NCBI GenBank assembly: GCA_046154585.1
Contig: JBJXDX010000090.1
Coordinates: 1-64,000, forward strand
Source of the DNA: CADEFX01 sp046154585
GTDB taxonomy: Bacteria > Pseudomonadota > Alphaproteobacteria > Rhizobiales > Hyphomicrobiaceae
Direction of reading: 5' to 3'
Length of the DNA: 64,000 nucleotides
Below are positions 36,520 to 42,937 of this stretch, one piece after another; the first letter of the stretch is position 1, and the number at the start of each line of letters is the position of its first letter. The notes under the pieces are model-generated. The model made no database searches. It worked only from the letters and a program-made list of their open reading frames with translations, and was not told the DNA's origin. The translations under genes were made by a program, and so were the position numbers.

Positions 36520-37806
36520 ATGGACGTCCTGATCCTGATCGGCGGGTTCGCGGTTCTTTGCGCGATAGGCATGCCGGTCGCCTATGCGCTCGGGCTCTCG
36601 GCCGTGCTGGCGGCGCTCTGGATGGGCATTCCCCTCGAAGCGATCGCGCTCAAGACATCCGACGGCATGGACGATTTTCCGCTCCTCGCCATTCCGTTCT
36701 TCATCCTGGCTGGTGCCATCATGGCCGAAGGCGGGATGGCGGAGCGCATCATCAATCTCGCCAAGGTGTTCGTGGGGTTCATCCGCGGCGGCCTTGCCCT
36801 GGTGAACATTCTCGCCTCCACCATGTTCGGGTGCATCTCGGGATCCTCGGTTGCCGATACCGCCTCGATCGGCTCCGTCATGATTCCTCAGATGATCAAA
36901 AGCGGGTATCCACGCCTTTTTGCCGTCAACGTCACGATCTCGGGCTCGCTGCAACCGCTGTTGATCCCGCCCTCGCACAACATGGTGATCTACTCGCTCG
37001 CGGCAGGCGGCACCGTGTCCGTCGCGCATCTGTTCATGGCTGGCATCATTCCGGGGCTGCTGCTCGGACTGTCCTTGATGGTTCTCTGTCTCTACATCGC
37101 CCGGCGGGACAATTTTCCGAAAGGCGACCCCATCAACCTCCGGCAGGCGCTGCGCATCGCCTACGAAGCCGTGTGGGGCCTCGTCACCGTGGTCATCATT
37201 CTCGGCGGCATCCTGTCGGGCATCTTTACGCCCACGGAGAGTGCGGCCGTCGCCTGCGTCTGGGCGCTGCTGGTCACAGTCCTCATCTATCGCGACTACA
37301 GCATTCCGGAACTGCCAAGCCTCATCGGTCGCGTGGTGCGAACGACCGGGATGGTCATGATCATGATCGGCTTCTCGGTGGCGTTTGCCTACATGATGAC
37401 GCTGATGCGGATTCCGGCGAAGGCGACAGAGCTGTTCGTCGCCATCTCGAGCGACAAGTATACGTTCCTGCTTTACGTCAACGTCCTTCTCCTGGTGCTG
37501 GGCACTTTCATGGACCTCGCGCCGATGCTCCTCATCTGCACGCCGATCTTCCTGCCGGTCATCAAGCAATTCGGCATCGATCCCGTGCACTTCGGCATCG
37601 TCATGATCTTCAACCTGGGCATCGGCCTCCTGACACCGCCGGTTGGGCCGACACTGGCGGTCGGCTGCGCCATTGGGAAGGTGTCCATGGAGGCGGTCTC
37701 GCGCTCCATCATGGTCTTCTATGTTCCAATGCTGATCGTATTGGGGCTCGTAACGTACATCCCCGCTTTGACGTTGTGGCTTCCGTATGTATTGCTTAGC
37801 AGGTAG
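36520..37806 (+). CDS. dctM: TRAP transporter large permease (DctM family)
   Basis: This 428-residue Na+-coupled permease has about twelve membrane segments. Family features are IPFFILAGAIMAEGGMAERI near residue 65, the SGSSVADTASIGSVMIPQMI segment near residue 110, IPPSHNMVIYSLAAGG, and GIFTPTESAAVACVWALLV near residue 235. DAPMLL is replaced by the normal FMDLAPMLLICTPIFLPV near the end. It completes the TRAP operon. Its stop codon lies within a hairpin shared with the convergent threonine ammonia-lyase gene. Confidence 0.95.
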   Translation: MDVLILIGGFAVLCAIGMPVAYALGLSAVLAALWMGIPLEAIALKTSDGMDDFPLLAIPFFILAGAIMAEGGMAERIINLAKVFVGFIRGGLALVNILASTMFGCISGSSVADTASIGSVMIPQMIKSGYPRLFAVNVTISGSLQPLLIPPSHNMVIYSLAAGGTVSVAHLFMAGIIPGLLLGLSLMVLCLYIARRDNFPKGDPINLRQALRIAYEAVWGLVTVVIILGGILSGIFTPTESAAVACVWALLVTVLIYRDYSIPELPSLIGRVVRTTGMVMIMIGFSVAFAYMMTLMRIPAKATELFVAISSDKYTFLLYVNVLLLVLGTFMDLAPMLLICTPIFLPVIKQFGIDPVHFGIVMIFNLGIGLLTPPVGPTLAVGCAIGKVSMEAVSRSIMVFYVPMLIVLGLVTYIPALTLWLPYVLLSR

Positions 37807-37828
37807 TGCACGGGAGCGAGCGCACTAC
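37803..37828. terminator. Bidirectional hairpin between convergent dctM and threonine ammonia-lyase genes
   Basis: GTAGTGC (37803-37809) pairs with GCACTAC (37822-37828) around a 12-nt loop. The TAG of dctM (37804-37806) and the TAG of the opposing gene (37827-37825) both fall within the arms. There is no T-run, so termination strength is uncertain. Confidence 0.5.
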
Positions 37829-39081
37829 GCGCCGGAATGCGTGCCGCCTGGGTTGGTGACGACCTCGACTTCGAAGCCGGCGGATCGCAGGCACGCCACT
37901 GTCGTATCGAGATGGGCGCGGTCGCGGGTCTCGATCACGACCTCGAGCAGCGTGCCTTTGGCCGGCAGGTCGGAGAACACGCGCTGGTGCGAGACCTCCA
38001 CGATGTTCGCCTCCGCGTCGCCGAGAAGCTGCGCCACCCGCGCGAGTTGGCCCGGCCGATCCACGAGGTCGATCTGGAGCTGTGAGAGGCGACCGTCGCG
38101 GGCCAGCTCGCGTGTCAGCACGCCGGCCAGCAGCCGGGTATCGATATTGCCGCCGCACAGGACCAGCCCGACGGTGCAGCCCGCAAACTTCTTGCGATGG
38201 GCCAGCACCGCCGCAAGGCCGGCGGCGCCCGCACCTTCCACCACTGTCTTCTCGATCGTGATGAGCAGGCTCACGGCGCGCTCGATGTCCTGTTCGGTCA
38301 CGAGCACGATGTCATCCACGTAACGCCGCACCAGCTCGGTCGTGATGCGGCCTGGCGACTTGACGGCAATGCCTTCCGCCAGCGTGTCGCCGCGCATGGG
38401 CAAGTTCGCGCCGCGCACGGCGTTGTACATGGAGGGATAAAGTGCCGCCTGTACGCCGATGATTTTGATCGACGGCTTCAGCGCCTTCGCGGCAACGGCC
38501 ATACCGGAAATCAAGCCACCGCCGCCGATCGGCACCACCAGCGTGTCGAGATCGGGTACCGCCGCCAGCATCTCCAGTGCGACCGTCCCCTGCCCGGCGA
38601 TGACCAATGGATCGTCGTAGGGATGGATGAAGATCAGCCCTTTCTCTGTACCGTGCTGGCGTGCGAAGGCAGCCGCGTCCTCCAGCGTATCGCCGGTGAC
38701 GATCACCTCGGCGCCATGCCGGCGCGTATTCTCGATCTTCACCATCGGCGTGCCGACGGGCATGACGATGGTCGAGGGAATGCCGAGGCGGCTCGCATGA
38801 TACGCAACGCCCTGCGCATGGTTGCCGGCCGACATGGCGATGACGCCGCGCTTGCGCTGCGCCTCGTCAAGTGCGGTCAGCCGGTTGAGTGCGCCGCGCT
38901 CCTTGAAGCTCGCCGTGAACTGCAGGTTCTCGAATTTCAGCCAGACCTTGCAGCCCAGAATCTCACCCAGCGTGCGGCTCGGATCGCAGTCCGACACGAG
39001 CACGGAGCCCGCAATCGTCGCCGCGGCCTTCTCGACATCGGCGAGCGTCACCGCGCCTGCGGTCGTCCCGGTATCTGCCAT
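37825..39081 (-). CDS. Threonine ammonia-lyase (threonine dehydratase) with ACT domain
   Basis: This 418-residue PLP enzyme deaminates threonine to 2-oxobutanoate. The PLP lysine is in QFTASFKERGALNRL, the phosphate-binding loop in VVPIGGGGLISGMAVAAKA, and SAGNHAQGVAYHA is typical. From about residue 330 comes a single ACT regulatory domain (LQIDLVDRPGQLARVAQLLG, then SHQRVFSDLPAKGTLLEVVI). This is the shorter, TdcB/catabolic-like architecture with one ACT domain rather than the two-ACT biosynthetic IlvA. It converges with the TRAP operon. Confidence 0.93.
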   Translation of the reverse strand: MADTGTTAGAVTLADVEKAAATIAGSVLVSDCDPSRTLGEILGCKVWLKFENLQFTASFKERGALNRLTALDEAQRKRGVIAMSAGNHAQGVAYHASRLGIPSTIVMPVGTPMVKIENTRRHGAEVIVTGDTLEDAAAFARQHGTEKGLIFIHPYDDPLVIAGQGTVALEMLAAVPDLDTLVVPIGGGGLISGMAVAAKALKPSIKIIGVQAALYPSMYNAVRGANLPMRGDTLAEGIAVKSPGRITTELVRRYVDDIVLVTEQDIERAVSLLITIEKTVVEGAGAAGLAAVLAHRKKFAGCTVGLVLCGGNIDTRLLAGVLTRELARDGRLSQLQIDLVDRPGQLARVAQLLGDAEANIVEVSHQRVFSDLPAKGTLLEVVIETRDRAHLDTTVACLRSAGFEVEVVTNPGGTHSGA

Positions 39082-39219
39082 ATTGTGAGCCCTGATCCCG
39101 ATTGCGCTCTGTCACTGCGGCGAAGATATAGTACACCCTGGAGCGGCGGGGCAGTTCCCATAAAACAAGGGGCTTAGCGTCAGCCTCATCGGTGTTTCGT
39201 CATGCAACAAGTCGGGTAA

Positions 39220-39561
39220 ATGGCACTGAAACGCATGGTTCTCGAGATCGGCATGGGCACCGACATCCGCGGTGCCGACAGCACCAAGGCAGCCGTGCGC
39301 GCACTGCGGGACGCGCTCTGGCGCAACTCGCTCAGCATCGCCGATGCTCTCGGTAAGCCGCGAGAGGCTATGCATGTGGAGGTCATCATCGGCGTGCCGC
39401 GGGCGCAGACCGTGGACAAAGCCGCTGTGCTGGCGGTGCTGCCCTATGGCGAGGGCATTGTCCGCGTGGTCGAGGGCGGCCTCGAAATTCCCAACGATGC
39501 GGGCACGGATTCGACCATGATCGCGCATGCTGCTGCGGTCGTGCGGCTCGACGTGGCGTGA
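39220..39561 (+). CDS. Lin0512 family protein (first of two tandem paralogs)
   Basis: This 113-residue small protein starts MALKRMVLEIGMGTDIRGAD and continues STKAAVRALRDALWRNSLS; MHVEVIIGVPRAQTVDKAAV lies in the middle. It matches the Lin0512 family (ring-opening-amidohydrolase-like small proteins of unknown function). The next gene, 13 nt downstream, is clearly a paralog with the same layout, suggesting a heteromeric complex. Confidence 0.85.
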   Translation: MALKRMVLEIGMGTDIRGADSTKAAVRALRDALWRNSLSIADALGKPREAMHVEVIIGVPRAQTVDKAAVLAVLPYGEGIVRVVEGGLEIPNDAGTDSTMIAHAAAVVRLDVA

Positions 39562-39574
39562 GGGAGGGCAACCG

Positions 39575-39925
39575 ATGAAGCGCGTCATCCTCGAGCTCGG
39601 CGCCGGCACGGCCTTGCACGGCGGCGAATACACCAAGGCTGCGGTGCGCGCGGCCCAGGACGCCCTGCATCACAGCTCGCTGTCGTTCCTGAAGGCGCTG
39701 AAGATCGATCCCAAGTCGATGCAGGTCGAGGTCACGATCGGCGTGCAGCAGCCGGACAAAGTGGATGCGGAGGCTGTGAAGGCCGCGTTTCCGCACGGCC
39801 AGATCACCGTGAAGGTGGTGAAGGGCGGGCTCGACGTCGTGGACGAGGAGAACGACGACGTGACGGCCATCGCCAGCGCGGCGATTGCCGTCAGAGTCGA
39901 CATCCCGGGCCAGGGCAGGGCATAG
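39575..39925 (+). CDS. Lin0512 family protein (second tandem paralog)
   Basis: This 116-residue paralog of the preceding gene has the same layout in order: MKRVILELGAGTALHGGEYT, KAAVRAAQDALHHSSLSFLK, MQVEVTIGVQQPDKVDAEAV, and a final VDIPGQGRA. AGGGAGGGCAACC precedes the ATG at 39575. The pair probably forms a complex. Function unknown; a link to the neighbouring threonine ammonia-lyase is not supported. Confidence 0.85.
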   Translation: MKRVILELGAGTALHGGEYTKAAVRAAQDALHHSSLSFLKALKIDPKSMQVEVTIGVQQPDKVDAEAVKAAFPHGQITVKVVKGGLDVVDEENDDVTAIASAAIAVRVDIPGQGRA

Positions 39926-39940
39926 AGTGGCGAGCCCGCC

Positions 39941-40129
39941 TCATTTCGGGAGCGGACATACCGCAACTGTACCTTCGCGCGTCAGCTTGAAGAGACAGTT
40001 CTTCAAGTAGTCGGCAAACGCCCTGTTGACGATGTCCATCATCGAGCCGCCGGCAATGCTATCCAGTTCGTCATCAGAGATTGTTCGGACGCCGGGCACA
40101 TTGACGCTGGTCTTCCGCTCGCGGGTCAT
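39941..40129 (-). CDS. Small double-glycine leader peptide, bacteriocin-like
   Basis: This is a 62-residue peptide with a strong ribosome site (GGAGGATCACC) before its ATG. Residues 17-28 read ISDDELDSIAGG, which fits the class II bacteriocin-type double-glycine leader (L/I-S-x-x-E-L-x-x-I/V-x-G-G). The predicted 34-residue core after GG (from Ser29) contains MMDIVNRAFADYLKN, Cys45 and Cys58, and ends CPLPK. No peptidase-ABC exporter, immunity protein or modification enzyme is in the window, so export would rely on genes elsewhere. It could instead be an unrelated small protein, but the leader match is close. Confidence 0.65.
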   Translation of the reverse strand: MTRERKTSVNVPGVRTISDDELDSIAGGSMMDIVNRAFADYLKNCLFKLTREGTVAVCPLPK

Positions 40130-40297
40130 GGTGATCCTCCAGGCTTCGGGTTTCTCTTATCCGCCAACAGTCCGAGCTTAGATTTCAACGGATCTCAGCG
40201 CTGTTCCGAGCAGAACAATCGCGGTGGAATGAGCCGGGCTGGCTCACATGCCCTGGTATCAGCTTGGGAAGGCAGGCGAGGTCCAATAGCGCGCGCG

Positions 40298-41485
40298 TCA
40301 AACCGATGCCCTCGCCTGCAGGCGGGACACCGCCTCGGCCAGAGGAACGTCGGCCTGTGAGCCGTCGCGTTCGCGCAGGCTCACCCGGCCGTCCCTCATC
40401 TCCCGCCCGCCGACGATAGCCACCACCGGCACCGCCATGTCGTGCGCAGCCACGATGCGCCGCGACAGGGTCTCGGTGCTGTCATAGGCAACAGCCCGGA
40501 TCCCGGCGTCCGCAAATGCCGCCAGCACCGCCGCGCCGTATCCGGCCTGCTCTTTCGAGATCGGCGCGACCGCGACTTGTTCCGGAGACAGCCAGAACGG
40601 AAGCACGCCGCCATGGTGCTCGAGCAGGATCGCGATCATGCGGCCAAGCGATCCGAAGATGGCGTGGTGGATCATCAGGGGCCGCGCGCGGCTGCCGTCG
40701 GGCGCGACATAGGACGCCTCGAGCCGTTGCGGCAGCACGCCGTCGAGTTGCACTGTGCCGCACTGCCAGGATCGTCCCAGCCGGTCGCGCAGGGCGAATT
40801 CAAGCTTCGGTCCGTAGAACGCGCCCTCGCCGGGACTGATTTGTGGCACGAGGCCGCATTGCCGCGCCGCATCGCCGAGCTTCGCCTCCGACCAGTCCCA
40901 TGTCGCGTCGTCGCCCGCACGCACCGCAGGGCGCGTCGCCAGCGCGACTTCGAAATCGGGAAAGCCAAGCTCCCGGTAGACCTCGCCCAGCAGGGCGATG
41001 AAGCACGCGACTTCGCGTTCCACGTCCTCCTCCCGGCAGAACACATGCGCGTCGTCCTGCTCGAAGGCGCGCGTGCGCATGATGCCGTGGAGCGAACCGG
41101 AAGGCTCATTGCGGTGGCAGGCGCCGAATTCAGCATAGCGGATCGGAAGCTCCCGCCACGAGCGCAGCCCCTTGTTGAAGATCTGCACGTGGCACGGGCA
41201 CGACATCGGTTTCAGCGCCATCGCCAGCTCGCCGTCGTCGAGCCGGAACATGTGCTCGCCGAACTTCTCCCAATGGCCGCTGCGGTCCCAAAATTCTCTT
41301 GGCAGCAGCTGCGGCGTCCGCACCTCGGCATAGCCTGCACGGCGCATCTTGCGCCGGAGATAGTCCTCCAGCACCCGGTAGACCGCGTGACCACGCGGAT
41401 GCCAGAACACCATCCCCGGCGCATCTTCCTGGATGTGCCAGAGCTTGAGCTTTACGCCGAGATTGCGGTGGTCGAGATCGTCCAT
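40298..41485 (-). CDS. thrS: Short threonyl-tRNA synthetase lacking TGS and editing domains
   Basis: This is a class II aminoacyl-tRNA synthetase of 395 residues; usual bacterial ThrRS has about 640. It begins directly at the catalytic domain (MDDLDHRNLGVKLKLWHIQE). Visible motifs are APGMVFWHPRGHAVYRVLED, zinc-ligand Cys in ALKPMSCPCHVQIFN, motif 2 in ACHRNEPSGSLHGIMRTRAF followed by His in QDDAHVFC, and motif 3-like HHAIFGSLGRMIAILLEHHG; the anticodon-binding domain (VAVAPISKEQAGYG onward) is complete. The N1 (TGS) and N2 (editing) domains are absent and no such sequence precedes it. It is probably a second ThrRS. A Thr-rich leader ORF and terminator hairpin precede it. Confidence 0.9.
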   Translation of the reverse strand: MDDLDHRNLGVKLKLWHIQEDAPGMVFWHPRGHAVYRVLEDYLRRKMRRAGYAEVRTPQLLPREFWDRSGHWEKFGEHMFRLDDGELAMALKPMSCPCHVQIFNKGLRSWRELPIRYAEFGACHRNEPSGSLHGIMRTRAFEQDDAHVFCREEDVEREVACFIALLGEVYRELGFPDFEVALATRPAVRAGDDATWDWSEAKLGDAARQCGLVPQISPGEGAFYGPKLEFALRDRLGRSWQCGTVQLDGVLPQRLEASYVAPDGSRARPLMIHHAIFGSLGRMIAILLEHHGGVLPFWLSPEQVAVAPISKEQAGYGAAVLAAFADAGIRAVAYDSTETLSRRIVAAHDMAVPVVAIVGGREMRDGRVSLRERDGSQADVPLAEAVSRLQARASV

Positions 41486-41529
41486 GGCTGTGTTCCTCGT
41501 GATGGGAAGCAGCGCGGACGGGGATCGTC

Positions 41530-41573
41530 AAAAACCAGAAAGGCCCCGTCCGTCGCCGGCGGGGCCTTTCTGG
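41530..41573 (-). terminator. Attenuator-like terminator hairpin in the 5' leader of the short thrS
   Basis: On the minus strand CCAGAAAGGCCCC (41573-41561) pairs perfectly with GGGGCCTTTCTGG (41547-41535), 13 bp with a 13-nt loop, followed by five T (41534-41530). It lies 45 nt upstream of the thrS start and 18 nt after the stop codon of a Thr-rich leader ORF, the arrangement of a transcription attenuator. Confidence 0.8.
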
Positions 41574-41590
41574 GTGAAGTACGCTTGCTT

Positions 41591-41668
41591 CTAGCGCGTG
41601 CAACCAGCAGGCGATCCGCCGTAAGCGGTCGCCGTGGTGGTCGATGCTGCTGATCGAAGCTTGTTCAT
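41591..41668 (-). CDS. Candidate Thr-rich leader peptide upstream of the short thrS
   Basis: This 25-codon frame reads MNKLRSAASTTTATAYGG then SPAGCTR and stop. Four of five consecutive codons (10-14) are threonine (ACC ACC ACG GCG ACC), with a fifth Thr near the end. It stops 18 nt before a perfect terminator hairpin and then comes the ThrRS gene, as in amino-acid attenuators such as thrL. The ATG lacks a clear ribosome site; the frame is open upstream (possible TTG at 41704, adding two more Thr codons) to the stop of the neighbouring CMD gene. So the start is uncertain. Confidence 0.55.
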   Translation of the reverse strand: MNKLRSAASTTTATAYGGSPAGCTR

Positions 41669-41770
41669 GGCGCTGTGTATGGCGGTAAAGAGCTCCGGCG
41701 TCAACGCCAGCCGCTTGGTGTCGCGCGGAATATGGATGATACGCGGGGACGCCGCGCGAAGATGACGGGA

Positions 41771-42541
41771 CTACGCGTCCGTTGGCAGGACCTCGGAGAG
41801 GATGGCGAGGCCGTTGAGAGCGCGCGGGAAGCCGCCGTAGGGCGCGGTCTGGATCACAGCCTCGACGATCTCGTTGCGCGGCAGTCCCATGTTGAGGGCA
41901 GACTGCGCGAACTTGCGCAACTGAGCTTCCAGGCCCAGCACCGTGAAGGACGCCACCGCCACCAGCATGCGCTGGCGATGCACCAGGCCCGGACGGAACC
42001 ACAACTCGCCATAGCCATACCGGACGGCGCTCGGATAGAGCGCGCCCGTAATGGCGTTGCCGGGCGCGGCGTAACCCTGCTGCCCGCGCTCGCCGTGCAT
42101 CCGAGCCATCAGCTCCTGGCCACGCGCATCGAGTGCTTCGTTGCTGTCAGTGCGCTCGGGCTCGTCCGCCACGCTCACGCTGCGTGCGGCGAACACATCG
42201 CTGGCACAGGCTGCCGAAGCTTCCGTCGTTGGAAACCCGCCGTACAGGCCGGCCTGCATGAAGACTTCGACGACGGCACGCGGCGGCAAGCCGATATCGA
42301 GCGCGGTGCCGACCATCGATTTCAGAGCATCGACGCGTTGCAGCAGACTGAGGGCCGCCAGCGTGCAGATCATGCGATCCTGCAGAGCGAGCCCCGGCCG
42401 GCTCCAGATCCCGCCGTAAATGACCTCGTCGGCCCAATCTCCGTAACCCGGAACGCTGCGGCCGGCCCGTGCCGCCGGCTGCCCCAGCCGCTCGCGGGTG
42501 GCCTTGCCGGCCTTTCGCAACGTGCTCCGGGTTACCGGCAT
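41771..42541 (-). CDS. Carboxymuconolactone decarboxylase family protein, two-domain
   Basis: This 256-residue protein has two CMD domains in tandem. The first has GIWSRPGLALQDRMICTLAA and VVEVFMQAGLYGGFPTTEAS; the second ELWFRPGLVHRQRMLVAVAS and EIVEAVIQTAPYGGFPRALN. Both keep the RPGL...R core and the GGFP motif, suggesting internal duplication. Reaction unknown; such proteins include lactone decarboxylases. A palindromic repeat lies directly upstream of its start, and the thrS leader lies downstream. Confidence 0.87.
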   Translation of the reverse strand: MPVTRSTLRKAGKATRERLGQPAARAGRSVPGYGDWADEVIYGGIWSRPGLALQDRMICTLAALSLLQRVDALKSMVGTALDIGLPPRAVVEVFMQAGLYGGFPTTEASAACASDVFAARSVSVADEPERTDSNEALDARGQELMARMHGERGQQGYAAPGNAITGALYPSAVRYGYGELWFRPGLVHRQRMLVAVASFTVLGLEAQLRKFAQSALNMGLPRNEIVEAVIQTAPYGGFPRALNGLAILSEVLPTDA

Positions 42542-42556
42542 GTCAAGGGCTCCGGC

Positions 42557-42716
42557 TAGTGTCCCGATTCCGAAGTTCGCCGGAGCTCTCAGCTAGGTCT
42601 GCAGCGAACTTCGGAATCAAAGGGACACTAGCATCATAGGGTTGCTAGTGTGATTCAGATCGAGAAATTCGCTCAGAGGCAGCCGTTAGATACGGCGAAT
42701 TTCTCGATCATCACAC
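42557..42716. repeat. Bipartite palindromic intergenic repeat, copy 2
   Basis: This second copy has the same two palindromes in the same order and orientation as 33785-33948: arms GATTCCGAAGTTCGC / GCGAACTTCGGAATC with outer TAGTGTCCC / GGGACACTA, then GTGTGATTCAGATCGAGAA opposed to TTCTCGATCATCACAC. The arms here are almost perfect. It touches the stop codon of the next small gene at its right end. Confidence 0.85.
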
Positions 42717-42910
42717 TACACGAGATACCAGACCATGAAGATCAATATGGCGATCACAAGCAGGATCGTGGCCCGCATGAGCTTGTGAAACATATTGTAG
42801 GTCTTCAGCTTGTCATTGACGTCGATGGAGGTGTGGCTTCCAGACAGATCGACCGACATTCGCCATGGCCCTTCGCTAGCTTCAGGATTTGAGCCCTGAC
42901 CGTTTCCCAC
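42716..42910 (-). CDS. Small single-pass membrane protein, resembles aa3-type cytochrome oxidase subunit IV
   Basis: This peptide of 64 residues (or 47 from the internal ATG MSVDLSGSHTS) has a polar N-terminus with IDVNDKLKTYNMFHKLMRAT and one C-terminal membrane helix (ILLVIAILIFMVWYLV). The layout (T-Y-x-x-F/M before one TM helix) resembles the small bacterial CoxIV-like subunit, but no oxidase genes are near. Its stop codon borders a palindromic repeat. Function is uncertain. Confidence 0.6.
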   Translation of the reverse strand: MGNGQGSNPEASEGPWRMSVDLSGSHTSIDVNDKLKTYNMFHKLMRATILLVIAILIFMVWYLV

Positions 42911-42937
42911 AATCCCATGCCGATGAAAAGCCCCTTG

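Noticed and set aside
40130..40297. Possible EcfG promoter upstream of the double-glycine peptide
   Set aside because: GGAAC-like and AACG-like boxes have only a 12-nt spacer, unlike the 16-17 nt of the consensus.
41130..42002. Minus-strand frame of 290 codons across the thrS leader
   Set aside because: Out of frame with both the CMD protein and ThrRS; explained as a shadow. The short Thr-rich frame was kept because of the terminator next to it.
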